DNA from: Bacillota bacterium
GTDB lineage: Bacteria > Bacillota > Clostridia > Lachnospirales > Lachnospiraceae
DNA: 64,000 nucleotides
NCBI GenBank assembly: GCA_023390555.1
Contig: JAEWCQ010000043.1
Span: forward strand, 124,001-188,000
Direction of reading: 5' to 3'
Below are positions 53,275-61,903 of the stretch, in pieces. A program made the translations under genes and the position numbers. Under the pieces are notes generated by a model. That model had not been told where the DNA came from and made no database searches. It saw nothing but the letters and a program-made list of their open reading frames with translations. Each line of letters starts with the position of its first letter. The first letter of the stretch is position 1.

Positions 53275-56176
53275 CTATTTTCTCCTTATGCGGCTGACTC
53301 TGAGCAGATAACGCTGACTTTAAGCGCGCAAGCAGCTCTTCCGGCGGCAGTGCAATCTCCGCCTGATTTCTTGCAAACACTTCTACTGCGATATCCGTCA
53401 CGTTCGTCTCTTTCAGATACCGTATATCCGCTTCCTCCCACGGTGTTTGTTTTTTTAACAGTTCAATGAGCTTTCCGGCATGACCCATGAGCGCAGGTAA
53501 ATCCAGCCGATAAGAAAGCATCCCATTTCGTCCGGCCGCCTGCTCCAGCTCACAGATATACAGAATCTGCTCCAGAAGAGGAATCTCGTGCTTTAAATCG
53601 GAATGTTCCAGTCCGATATCCGGACGGATTTTTAATATCTCATAGAACATTTGCCGTGCTTCGGTAATATTTCCCTGCTTCAGAAGTTGACCGATTGCCA
53701 GCTTAAATTCCTTTGTTTCTGCCTTTTCCTCTGTAATCCCGACTGCACATTCATAGACCTTAAGTTTTCTTGCCGTAACCCACACCAGGAGCAATTGCTC
53801 GGAAAGGAAGCCATACACCCGCCGATGATATTCATCATAACCGCTCACATCAATCCGTTTTTCTAATTCAGAGAAAATCCCAAACAGCCACGTACAGTAC
53901 GCATCAAAAAGCTCCTTCGAAGTCACCATCAGATTGCCGAAATAATGCTTATCACCCTGCATGACCTCGCAGAACACCGGATAATCCTCCGGGTACAGTT
54001 CCCGCATCACCTCTCCCTCAAGAATAAGATCCTGCTCATTGTGTGCCCTTCCATAATACTGCCGGTATGGTTCCCCTGCATACATGGCCTTCGAGGTAAT
54101 GATATCGTATTCCTGCAGTACCGAATCATATTCCTGTTCCGACATCATCTGCTTTTTGTCATTCAGAAAAAAGCGCCTGTAATGGCAGATTCCAACATTC
54201 CCCGTCTCCCGGTCATTTTTCCATAGCCAGTACAGTCCCGTCAGCTCTCCGTAAAAACAGTTCTTCGCAGAAATGCTCTCCCCTGTATCATCTCCCAGAT
54301 AACCCAAATCAGGTCCGTTCACACGTCCTACCTGCAGCGGAATATAGACAGGATCCTTCGGTTCATAAAATTTTTTATGCGTCATGACGAATATTCTTGT
54401 TACCATCCTGCGTTCCTCATTCTTTCGTCCATCTATGATCTGCAGCAGCTGCTCAGCCCGTTTTTCCCATGTATGATGTGCTTGCGCATATGCATGTCCA
54501 CATCTGGCAATACGCGTTCTTTTATCTGTATCCTCCAGCAGACCACGCACTTTTTCCGGAAGCTCCTCCAGATGGTTTAGCTGAAACATGACAAGCTGCT
54601 TTCCATCGGAAAGCCCGTAGCCGGTATATGCCGTCTCGTCCGTTAATACCACGGAACCTGCGAGCATTGCATTTGCCATCCGTTCCGTAAAACCGGCCTT
54701 ATGCCATGCCATTATATTCAGTGACAACTTCGACTCGCGCATGATTGCCAGACTTTCCTCCGGCGTCACATCTCCGTGGATGTGCAGCAGCGGATGGTCC
54801 GCAAGCGGGGATTGTTTCCAGCTCTCACCCCATATTTCCACTGAAATCCCAGCATCCAGCAGTGTCCGGACTGTCTTTTCACGATAGTAGTACATGACAC
54901 ACTGTATCACCGCACGCAATTCATACAGCATCCGGAAGAATTCCGAATCTTCCTGTTTCATCCCATAAGATTCCGTAGTCTTTTGCAAGGCCTGTTCTGC
55001 CGTAAGCCGTGGATCTTTGCGCATGGTAAGCAGAAAACGGTTTGCCGGAAACCGGACGCCTCTTGCAGAAGCATGCAGCGCCTCGCATTTTTCCCGGTAA
55101 TCTCCATAAGTGCCGACAAAGCTGACGTCGTATTTTCTCTCAGCCCCCTGCACAACAGCCTCTTCCTGGCAGATTCCGCCCGGTGGAAACAAGAAGGAAT
55201 CTGCCACTTTCTGATAGTAACGCCGAATGAACTGCCGGTAGTTCTCATCATGTGTCAGAACGTAGTAGTCCTTCGGCACTCCTTCCAGCTGGTTTTTCAG
55301 CCACACCGGATGATCCAGTACGATGTTGAACTTCGGTCCCAGAATGCGCTCATGCAGGTAACACCCGGATTGCTTCAAATAGACCGAGAGAAGATAAGAC
55401 TGAACACCGATCACCGCCTGAAAGCGCTGTCCCGCGTAACGGCTTAAACCCGCCACATCTTCCTGCTGCTCGTCATAGACTATGACACGTTCTCCCATGC
55501 GCTGCAGACCCAGCTCTAACTGCTCTGCAATGACATTCAGGATATTGTAGCAATAGGTCACTCCCCGGTAAATTAAAATGGGAGCCACACTTTCGGCGAT
55601 CCAGTCATATTCCCCGGACCTGCCTATCATCTGCTCCAAATATTGCAGTTCCTGCTCCGGATTTTCGCTGCTTTCTGCCCAAAGCGACAACTGCCCTATC
55701 ACCGTTTCAAAACAACCAAGTTCCTGCAGGCGCTGAACGTACTTCCCCGCAATATAGCAGTCCGTCCGGTATCCGGACAGCTCTTCCTTTTGCCTGCCCA
55801 AACCAGCGTCCATCCCCTCTAACGGGCGGCGCCCTTCGACCGGATAGCGCTCCGCCATCCGTAGCAGCCACTCATACCTCTGCTTCGCCGGTATCCGCCT
55901 GTTATTTCCGCCGCACTGCTTCACAACAGACAATGGAAAATAGAGATATCCCTCTGCATACCGTTCATCCAGCAGAAGATGATCAAAGGAAAGCGACTCA
56001 CCATCATAGGATACCAACGGATGAAAAAGGAGAATTTTATCTGCTGGTTCCTCGAAAAAGACTGACTCCTGGGCCCCTTTTGCGCATTCCCCCTGCCCAG
56101 TCAGCAAAAAATCCGATCTTTCCATGCTTCCCAGCACTGTATTTGTCAAGTTCTCATCTTTTATGAATACCTTCAA
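53264..56176 (-). CDS. Large fusion: N-terminal region + GT-B glycosyltransferase + DUF4422
   Basis: A 970-aa protein from TTG 56176 (AAGGAAAAG upstream). Residues about 1-200 are unassigned. Residues about 205-590 form a CgeB-related GT-B enzyme (AVIGVQSYLLSVYLKQSGCY; FNIVLDHPVWLKNQL; DVSFVGTYGDYREK; SKLSLNIMAWHKAGFTERMA; NAMLAGSVVLTDET). Residues about 590-810 are a complete DUF4422 domain (RIFVMTHKKFYEPKDPVYIP; CHYRRFFLNDKK; YFGNLMVTSKELFDAYCTWL). A helical tail follows. It heads the seven-gene operon reaching 48404 and probably transfers two different sugars. Confidence 0.82.
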   Translation of the reverse strand: MKVFIKDENLTNTVLGSMERSDFLLTGQGECAKGAQESVFFEEPADKILLFHPLVSYDGESLSFDHLLLDERYAEGYLYFPLSVVKQCGGNNRRIPAKQRYEWLLRMAERYPVEGRRPLEGMDAGLGRQKEELSGYRTDCYIAGKYVQRLQELGCFETVIGQLSLWAESSENPEQELQYLEQMIGRSGEYDWIAESVAPILIYRGVTYCYNILNVIAEQLELGLQRMGERVIVYDEQQEDVAGLSRYAGQRFQAVIGVQSYLLSVYLKQSGCYLHERILGPKFNIVLDHPVWLKNQLEGVPKDYYVLTHDENYRQFIRRYYQKVADSFLFPPGGICQEEAVVQGAERKYDVSFVGTYGDYREKCEALHASARGVRFPANRFLLTMRKDPRLTAEQALQKTTESYGMKQEDSEFFRMLYELRAVIQCVMYYYREKTVRTLLDAGISVEIWGESWKQSPLADHPLLHIHGDVTPEESLAIMRESKLSLNIMAWHKAGFTERMANAMLAGSVVLTDETAYTGYGLSDGKQLVMFQLNHLEELPEKVRGLLEDTDKRTRIARCGHAYAQAHHTWEKRAEQLLQIIDGRKNEERRMVTRIFVMTHKKFYEPKDPVYIPLQVGRVNGPDLGYLGDDTGESISAKNCFYGELTGLYWLWKNDRETGNVGICHYRRFFLNDKKQMMSEQEYDSVLQEYDIITSKAMYAGEPYRQYYGRAHNEQDLILEGEVMRELYPEDYPVFCEVMQGDKHYFGNLMVTSKELFDAYCTWLFGIFSELEKRIDVSGYDEYHRRVYGFLSEQLLLVWVTARKLKVYECAVGITEEKAETKEFKLAIGQLLKQGNITEARQMFYEILKIRPDIGLEHSDLKHEIPLLEQILYICELEQAAGRNGMLSYRLDLPALMGHAGKLIELLKKQTPWEEADIRYLKETNVTDIAVEVFARNQAEIALPPEELLARLKSALSAQSQPHKEKIDEA

Positions 56177-56278
56177 TTTTTCTTTTCCTTATTGCAAACA
56201 ATTCATCCTAATGTTACAGTTATTTTAAATAATTATAGCAATATACGACAAAAAATACTATCTATTTTGGGAGAAACC

Positions 56279-57463
56279 ATGAACTTTCTTTTTATATATG
56301 TAAACAATTCCATTATGGACATACCGATGGTACTGCAGGATATGGGCCATGCTGTTACGGTACTTGACCACCACCCGTTTGACCCGCTTGATCTAAGGGC
56401 AGAGGAGCCGCTTCGTCCCGTAGAAGAGGCGCTCTGCACGCAGTCATTCGATTATGTCATCACCTATCTCTTTGTTCCTGTTATTTCCGATCTGTGTGAA
56501 AAATACAGAACGCCCTATATTGCATGGGTTTACGATTCTCCGCTGGTATCGGTATTCCATGATTCTGTCTTAAATTCCGTCAACCGGATTTTTCTGTTTG
56601 ACAATGCTTTTTATGACCGTCTGGTACAGATCCGGATTCCCCATGTATATTACATGCCGCTGGCCGCCAACACCGGTCGTATTCAGGCCTTGGATATGAC
56701 GGAGGAAGATCGCGAACGGTTTTCCTGTGATATTTCATTTGTCGGAAGCCTTTATGAGAAAAATGATTACAATCATCTTGCTCCTTATCTGCCGCCTGAG
56801 ATTATTCTTCCCATTAACCGCTATCTCGTTCATAATCTCTGTAACTGGAGTACGGTACGAAGCTGGCCGCTTTTACCGGAGATCTGTGTGAACTATCTGA
56901 CTGAAAAGAATTCCATAGACCTCTCTGCCATCCAAAGTTTTCAACTTCCTGCCTCCATGTACCTCGGAATCAGCATTGAATGCCGGAAACTGGCGGAAAT
57001 GGAACGGATCACAGCCTTAAACACGCTTGCGGAAAGCTTTAAAGTCGATCTGTATACCTCCGGTCAAAGTGACCAGATTGATATTCTTTCGATCCATCCG
57101 CCTGTGAATTATTACATTGAGCAGTATAAGGTATTTCACTTCAGCCGGATCAATCTGAATCTCACGCTCCCCTCAATTGAGACCGGAGTACCGCAGCGCG
57201 TTTACGACATTCTTGCATCGGGCGGATTTTTATTAAGTAATTACCAGAGAGAATTTGAGCAGCTTTTCGAAATTGGCAGGGACCTTGTCGTATTTCACGA
57301 TCTGGCTGAACTAAAGGAACAGGCCGCTTATTATTTAGCACATGAAGAGGAGCGGAGGGAAATCGCCGCACATGGACAGCAGACCGTAACCAGACTCTAT
57401 TCCCTGAAAGACCAGTTAACCCGAATGATTCAGATTTGTGAAGCCGAAAAGGCAGGCCGATAG
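56279..57463 (+). CDS. CgeB-like GT-B glycosyltransferase (paralogue 5)
   Basis: A 394-aa protein from ATG 56279 (GGGAG upstream; the frame from 56192 adds 29 unlikely residues). MNFLFIYVNNSIMDIPMVLQ, FDYVITYLFVPVISDLC, YIAWVYDSPLVSVFH, ISFVGSLYEKNDYNH, then FHFSRINLNLTLPSIETGVP and QRVYDILASGGFLLSNYQRE. First of three tandem plus-strand CgeB-like genes leading to the flagellin region. Confidence 0.82.
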   Translation: MNFLFIYVNNSIMDIPMVLQDMGHAVTVLDHHPFDPLDLRAEEPLRPVEEALCTQSFDYVITYLFVPVISDLCEKYRTPYIAWVYDSPLVSVFHDSVLNSVNRIFLFDNAFYDRLVQIRIPHVYYMPLAANTGRIQALDMTEEDRERFSCDISFVGSLYEKNDYNHLAPYLPPEIILPINRYLVHNLCNWSTVRSWPLLPEICVNYLTEKNSIDLSAIQSFQLPASMYLGISIECRKLAEMERITALNTLAESFKVDLYTSGQSDQIDILSIHPPVNYYIEQYKVFHFSRINLNLTLPSIETGVPQRVYDILASGGFLLSNYQREFEQLFEIGRDLVVFHDLAELKEQAAYYLAHEEERREIAAHGQQTVTRLYSLKDQLTRMIQICEAEKAGR

Positions 57464-57476
57464 GCAGGAGATCAAC

Positions 57477-58667
57477 ATGAAGTTACTATTTTACCGCTAT
57501 GGCAGTATCTGTGAGCCGGATGTTATCGAGGGCTTTGAGGAACTTGGCCTTACTGTGGAACAACTGAGCGAGGAAATTACAAATAAAGGACTGACCGCGA
57601 AAGAATTGATTCAGCTGGTCAGTAATCATCTATTGGAACATCCGGTGGATTTTGTATTCAGTATTAATTTTTATCCTGGTCTTTCGGAGGTATGCAACAT
57701 TTTTAAACTGTCATACCTGTGTTGGATCGTGGATTCTCCTGTTATGGAACTTTACACCACTTCGGTTCAAAACCCATGGAATCGTATCTTTCTGTTTGAT
57801 AAGGCAACCTACCGGGAGATTGCACCCCTGAACCCGGACTGTGTTTTTTATCTCCCGCTTGCTACGAATGTGCGCCAAAAGGATGCGTTAATTCAGCTTA
57901 CCGATGTCTCGACAAGGAAGCGGTTTTGCTCTGAGATTTCTTTTATTGGTTCACTCTATACCGAAAAATGCGCCTATGACCGCCTGTCACAGCCTCCTGC
58001 TTACTTAGAAGGATATCTGAATGGCCTGATGGAGGCACAGCTTCGTGTTTACGGCTACTATTTTGTGGAAGAAATTTTGAGCGATCAGATCGTGGAAGAT
58101 TTTATTTCACATTTTCCGCATTTTTACCATCTGCCAATGAAGAGCTTTTTGACGGATCGGACGACACTTGCGCAGCTCTATATCGGGACGAAGATCACGG
58201 TTCTCGAGCGGGAGCGTATTATGCACCGTTTATCAGAAGCGTTTCCGGTGGCCATCTATACCGGAAGTGATACCTCCGCTTATCCCAAACTGGAGAACCT
58301 GGGGCTGGCAAAGACACTCACGGAAATGCCGCTGATTTTCCACGAGTCGGTAATCAACTTAAACATCACCGCCAAGTCCATCCGCAGCGGCCTGCCCCTG
58401 CGTATTTGGGACATTTTAGGCTCGGGCGGTTTCTGCCTGACCAACTATCAGGCAGAGCTTCCGGAACTGTTCACCGCTGGAGAGCATCTCGATACCTATG
58501 GCAGTCTGGAAGAATTGGAGGAAAAAGCCCGGTTTTATCTGGATCATCGTAACATTTGCAGCGATATTGCCGAAAACGGATATGAAACCGTCCGGAAATA
58601 CCACACCTATCCCATCCGGCTTGCGCAGATGCTGGAAATGGCTTATACTGCACAAAAGTCTCAGTAA
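57477..58667 (+). CDS. CgeB-like GT-B glycosyltransferase (paralogue 6)
   Basis: A 396-aa protein from ATG 57477 (GCAGGAG upstream; the longer frame from 57438 overlaps the previous gene). MKLLFYRYGSICEPDVIEGF, VDFVFSINFYPGLSEVC, YLCWIVDSPVMELYT, ISFIGSLYTEKCAYDR, then FHESVINLNITAKSIRSGLP and LRIWDILGSGGFCLTNYQAE. Second gene of the tandem triplet, 13 bp after the first. Confidence 0.82.
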   Translation: MKLLFYRYGSICEPDVIEGFEELGLTVEQLSEEITNKGLTAKELIQLVSNHLLEHPVDFVFSINFYPGLSEVCNIFKLSYLCWIVDSPVMELYTTSVQNPWNRIFLFDKATYREIAPLNPDCVFYLPLATNVRQKDALIQLTDVSTRKRFCSEISFIGSLYTEKCAYDRLSQPPAYLEGYLNGLMEAQLRVYGYYFVEEILSDQIVEDFISHFPHFYHLPMKSFLTDRTTLAQLYIGTKITVLERERIMHRLSEAFPVAIYTGSDTSAYPKLENLGLAKTLTEMPLIFHESVINLNITAKSIRSGLPLRIWDILGSGGFCLTNYQAELPELFTAGEHLDTYGSLEELEEKARFYLDHRNICSDIAENGYETVRKYHTYPIRLAQMLEMAYTAQKSQ

Positions 58668-58676
58668 AGGAGTCCT

Positions 58677-59849
58677 ATGAATATTTTGTATTTAGACTGG
58701 CCCTGCTTTGGTCATGTCGATATCGTTTTTACCTTTGAATATATCCTGAAGCACCGCGTTGTAAAATTCATTCATGATGATTATGTCGAACGCGAAAGCG
58801 CAGACTTTCAGCGGAAGTTCGATGAGGTCTGTGAAGAACAGAATTTTGATTTTTGTTTTTCCTATAATTTTTTCCCCGTGCTTGCTACCGCCTGCCACAG
58901 ACACAATCTGAAATACATATCTGTCGTCTACGACAGTCCGTTTATTAAACTATATTCTTATATGATCACTTATCCGACTAACTACGTCTTTATCTTTGAT
59001 TATCAACTCTATCAGGAGCTTCGCAATGGCGGTATTCCGACCGTATACTACACCGTACTTCCGGTCAATTCCACGGTAATTGAGACTATGCTGACCAAGG
59101 AATATGACGTGGCACGTACGACTGCCGACATTTCTTTCGTCGGCTCTCTCTACAATGAGGAGCACACCCTGTTCGACCGGCTTTATCCGAAGGTAAGCGA
59201 CTACTGCAAAGGCTATCTCGATGCCATCATGCAGGCACAGTTAAAGGTCTCCGGCTACAATTTTATAGAGGAAGTTTTAACCGGGCAGATCCTGGAAGAG
59301 TTGAAACAGGCAGAGCCCTATGTTCCGTCTTCTGACGGTGTGGAAACACTGGAACATGTCTATTCCACTTATTACATTGACCGACAGCTGACTTCTATGG
59401 AACGCATCCAGCTTTTGACCAGCATCGGTGCCAGACATCCGCTGAAGCTGTTCACGTTAAATCCCGACGTTCTGATTCCGGGTGTCACCAATATGGGGGT
59501 TACCGACTACTACAGTGAAATGCCGTATATTTTTCACAACAGCAAAATAAATCTCAATATTACACTGCGCAGTATCAAATCGGGAATTCCGCTGCGCTGT
59601 ATGGATATTATGGGTGCCGGCGGTTTTCTGCTGACGAATTTTCAGGCGGATTTTTTGAATTTCTTCACGCCTGGTGAGGACTTTGTCTATTATGAGGATG
59701 AAGCAGACTTGCTTCACAAGATTGACTATTATCTGGAGCATGAAGATCAGCGGAAGGAAATTGCGTCCAACGGTCATCGAAAGGTTATGGAAAACCACAG
59801 TTTTGAAAAATGTCTTGCCGACATTTTAGCAGTCGTTTTTGAAAAGTAG
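58677..59849 (+). CDS. CgeB-like GT-B glycosyltransferase (paralogue 7)
   Basis: A 390-aa protein from ATG 58677 (AAAGGAG upstream), 9 bp after the previous gene. MNILYLDWPCFGHVDIVFTF, FDFCFSYNFFPVLATAC, YISVVYDSPFIKLYS, ISFVGSLYNEEHTLFD, then FHNSKINLNITLRSIKSGIP and LRCMDIMGAGGFLLTNFQAD. Last gene of the island; it converges on the flagellin gene across a bidirectional terminator. Confidence 0.82.
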   Translation: MNILYLDWPCFGHVDIVFTFEYILKHRVVKFIHDDYVERESADFQRKFDEVCEEQNFDFCFSYNFFPVLATACHRHNLKYISVVYDSPFIKLYSYMITYPTNYVFIFDYQLYQELRNGGIPTVYYTVLPVNSTVIETMLTKEYDVARTTADISFVGSLYNEEHTLFDRLYPKVSDYCKGYLDAIMQAQLKVSGYNFIEEVLTGQILEELKQAEPYVPSSDGVETLEHVYSTYYIDRQLTSMERIQLLTSIGARHPLKLFTLNPDVLIPGVTNMGVTDYYSEMPYIFHNSKINLNITLRSIKSGIPLRCMDIMGAGGFLLTNFQADFLNFFTPGEDFVYYEDEADLLHKIDYYLEHEDQRKEIASNGHRKVMENHSFEKCLADILAVVFEK

Positions 59850-59855
59850 GGACAC

Positions 59856-59887
59856 AAAAAAGCTGGTGAAGATTCACCAGCTTTTTA
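59856..59887. terminator. Bidirectional terminator between the glycosylation island and flagellin
   Basis: AAAGCTGGTGA and TCACCAGCTTT form a perfect stem with a 4-nt loop (AGAT), with T on both sides depending on strand. It serves the converging CgeB-like and flagellin transcripts. Confidence 0.9.
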
Positions 59888-59909
59888 TGTAAGTTACTTA
59901 TGGTTGTAA

Positions 59910-60779
59910 TTACTGTAATAAGGATAATACACCCTGAGTAGACTGATTTGCCTGTGCAAGCATAGACTGTCCAGCCTGAGAAAGAATGTTGTTCTTGCTG
60001 TATTCAACCATTTCTTTAGCCATATCTGTATCACGGATACGAGATTCAGCTGCAGATGTGTTCTCAGAAGCAGTATCCAAGTTCGCAATGGTGTGCTCCA
60101 GACGGTTCTGAACTGCACCAAGTGCGGAACGCTGTGCAGATACTTTCTCAATAGCGGACTGAATTGCTTTCATTGCGCTGCCTGCTTTTGCAAAGCTGGA
60201 TACAGAAAGACCTGTATTGTAAGCTGTTGTAGCCAGTGTTGTGTTACCAGCTGTTACAGAAGCTGTACTTCCACCAAAGATAGCGGTAGCGTTCATGTTC
60301 GAGATTGAGATTGAAATGCTCTGTCCAGATAAAGAACCAACCTGAAGATTTTTTCCTGTGAAAGATCCATCAATCAAGTTCATTGTATTGAACTGTGTTG
60401 TAGACTGGATACGATCGATTTCAGATGTCAACTGGTTAATTTCTTCCTGAATTGCATTTCTATCAGCAGTTGTATTGGTATCATTAGCTGCCTGAGTAGC
60501 TAACTCATTCATACGCTGTAAGATAGAATGTGTTTCATTTAATGCACCTTCAGCTGTCTGAATTAAGGATACACCATCCTGTGCATTGGAAGAAGCTTTG
60601 TCAAGACCACGGATCTGGCTTCTCATTTTCTCAGAAATGGAAAGTCCTGCTGCGTCGTCTGCTGCTCTGTTGATTCTGTAACCAGAAGATAACTTCTCTG
60701 TTGATTTTGCCTGTGCACTTGTTGTAATACCTAACTGTCTGTTGGTATTCATTGCGGATAAATTGTGCTGTACTACCAT
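59910..60779 (-). CDS. hag: Flagellin
   Basis: A 289-aa filament protein. Conserved D0/D1 N-terminus (MVVQHNLSAMNTNRQLGITT; AEKMR-type SISEKMRSQIRGL) and C-terminus (RIRDTDMAKEMVEYSKNNIL, ending NQSTQGVLSLLQ) flank a short central region (about 140-200), rich in Ser/Thr (SGQSISISISNMNATAIFGG) and the likely site of O-glycosylation. The D1 segment LQRMNELATQAAN with Arg89 and Leu93 is the TLR5-facing motif. A sigma-D promoter and a GGA-rich leader precede it; fliS and fliD are upstream and the glycosyltransferase island downstream. Confidence 0.96.
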   Translation of the reverse strand: MVVQHNLSAMNTNRQLGITTSAQAKSTEKLSSGYRINRAADDAAGLSISEKMRSQIRGLDKASSNAQDGVSLIQTAEGALNETHSILQRMNELATQAANDTNTTADRNAIQEEINQLTSEIDRIQSTTQFNTMNLIDGSFTGKNLQVGSLSGQSISISISNMNATAIFGGSTASVTAGNTTLATTAYNTGLSVSSFAKAGSAMKAIQSAIEKVSAQRSALGAVQNRLEHTIANLDTASENTSAAESRIRDTDMAKEMVEYSKNNILSQAGQSMLAQANQSTQGVLSLLQ

Positions 60780-60912
60780 AATTATTTCCTCCTTGAATAT
60801 AATGCAGCTTCCATGCTGCTAAATTTGTTTTCGCGTGAAGTACTTCTCCATCGGCCGTACGCTCCTCTGGTTTCTCCCTCACTAAGTAACATTGTTTGTT
60901 TACTTGTATTAT

Positions 60913-60939
60913 ATATCGGATAGCTAATCCGATACTTTA
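60913..60939 (-). promoter_or_regulatory. Predicted sigma-D (sigma-28) promoter of flagellin
   Basis: Minus strand TAAA (complement of 60936-60939), 15-bp spacer, TCCGATAT (complement of 60913-60920), one base from the consensus TAAA-N15-GCCGATAT. It starts a leader of about 125 nt that holds six GGA triplets, two of them in the ribosome-binding site. Confidence 0.88.
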
Positions 60940-60972
60940 TAGTAAATAGAAAAAAATTATATTTTTTCTAAA

Positions 60973-61452
60973 TTACTTCTTATTATCCAGAAACTGAGGG
61001 TCCACATAATTCAATTTCATCATATTTTTATAATACTGGCTGACCGCCTTTTTACTGCTTTTCACCTCACGAATCTGTTTCTTTACCGTAGAAAATTTAG
61101 TTAGAATCAAATCCTTATTTCGCTGTTCCTGTGTCTGTACCTGTGTGCTCTTTTCCATAATTTCGGAAATATACCTCTGCATCACTGCGATGTCGGCAGC
61201 ATAGGCAGCTCGATTCTGAAGCAGCTCTTCCTTTACACGTTCATATACCTGTTCAAAGCCCTGATCCAGTTCAATCAACTGCTCTACAAGCTCTGCTTTT
61301 TCCGCTAAATTCTGCTCCAGATCATCCGGAGGCAGTTCCGGATCCGCCAGCAGCTGCTTTTGCAGCGTATTCTTGACTATGATCCGATCCAGTATCTGAA
61401 CCTTTTTTGCAAGACCCTGTTTTAAAACTGCGATATAATCATTTCTCTGCAT
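60973..61452 (-). CDS. Probable flagellar chaperone (FlgN/FliT-like)
   Basis: A 159-aa cytoplasmic coiled-coil protein (AVLKQGLAKKVQILDRIIVK; EKAELVEQLIELDQGFEQVY; TKFSTVKKQIREVKSSKKAV). It lies 14 bp after fliS and before flagellin. FlgN/FliT-family chaperones have this size and helical character and bind hook-associated proteins or FliD; the sequence itself is too divergent to say which. Confidence 0.6.
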   Translation of the reverse strand: MQRNDYIAVLKQGLAKKVQILDRIIVKNTLQKQLLADPELPPDDLEQNLAEKAELVEQLIELDQGFEQVYERVKEELLQNRAAYAADIAVMQRYISEIMEKSTQVQTQEQRNKDLILTKFSTVKKQIREVKSSKKAVSQYYKNMMKLNYVDPQFLDNKK

Positions 61453-61466
61453 GGACTCTCCTTACC

Positions 61467-61856
61467 TTAAGAAACCTTCGTACCGTTATTGGTCAGCCGC
61501 ATCACTTCTCTCCATGTATCTCGCATGGTACGCAGATGTTCCAGCACTTCCTCAAGAATTTCCTTATCCTTTTTCAGGTTTGCTTCCAGCAGCCTGTCTT
61601 TGAGGTAACGATATACTTCATCAAAATCTTTTGAAACCTGGTATTTGGGATTCAGTGTTGCCTGAAATTCCATGACGATATTTTCCACCTTAATGATATT
61701 CGCATGTGCCTTTGGAATATCCTTCTCATCGATTGCCCGAATGGCAATATTGCAAAACTTAATTGCACCCTCATACAACATCAGTGTAAGTTCTGCCGGA
61801 GATGCTGTCATAATTTTATTATTTGCATATGCTGCATATCCATTATTCAAAGCCAT
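61467..61856 (-). CDS. fliS: Flagellin export chaperone FliS
   Basis: A 129-aa four-helix protein that binds the C-terminus of flagellin and prevents premature polymerisation. NGYAAYANNKIMTASPAELT, then LMLYEGAIKFCNIAIRAIDE and the late RTMRDTWREVMRL are the family pattern. It lies between fliD and the FlgN-like gene, the usual fliD-fliS order. Confidence 0.95.
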   Translation of the reverse strand: MALNNGYAAYANNKIMTASPAELTLMLYEGAIKFCNIAIRAIDEKDIPKAHANIIKVENIVMEFQATLNPKYQVSKDFDEVYRYLKDRLLEANLKKDKEILEEVLEHLRTMRDTWREVMRLTNNGTKVS

Positions 61857-61903
61857 ATAATACCTCCCTGTATTGGCAAAATTTTATGTATTTTATTCCA
61901 TGC

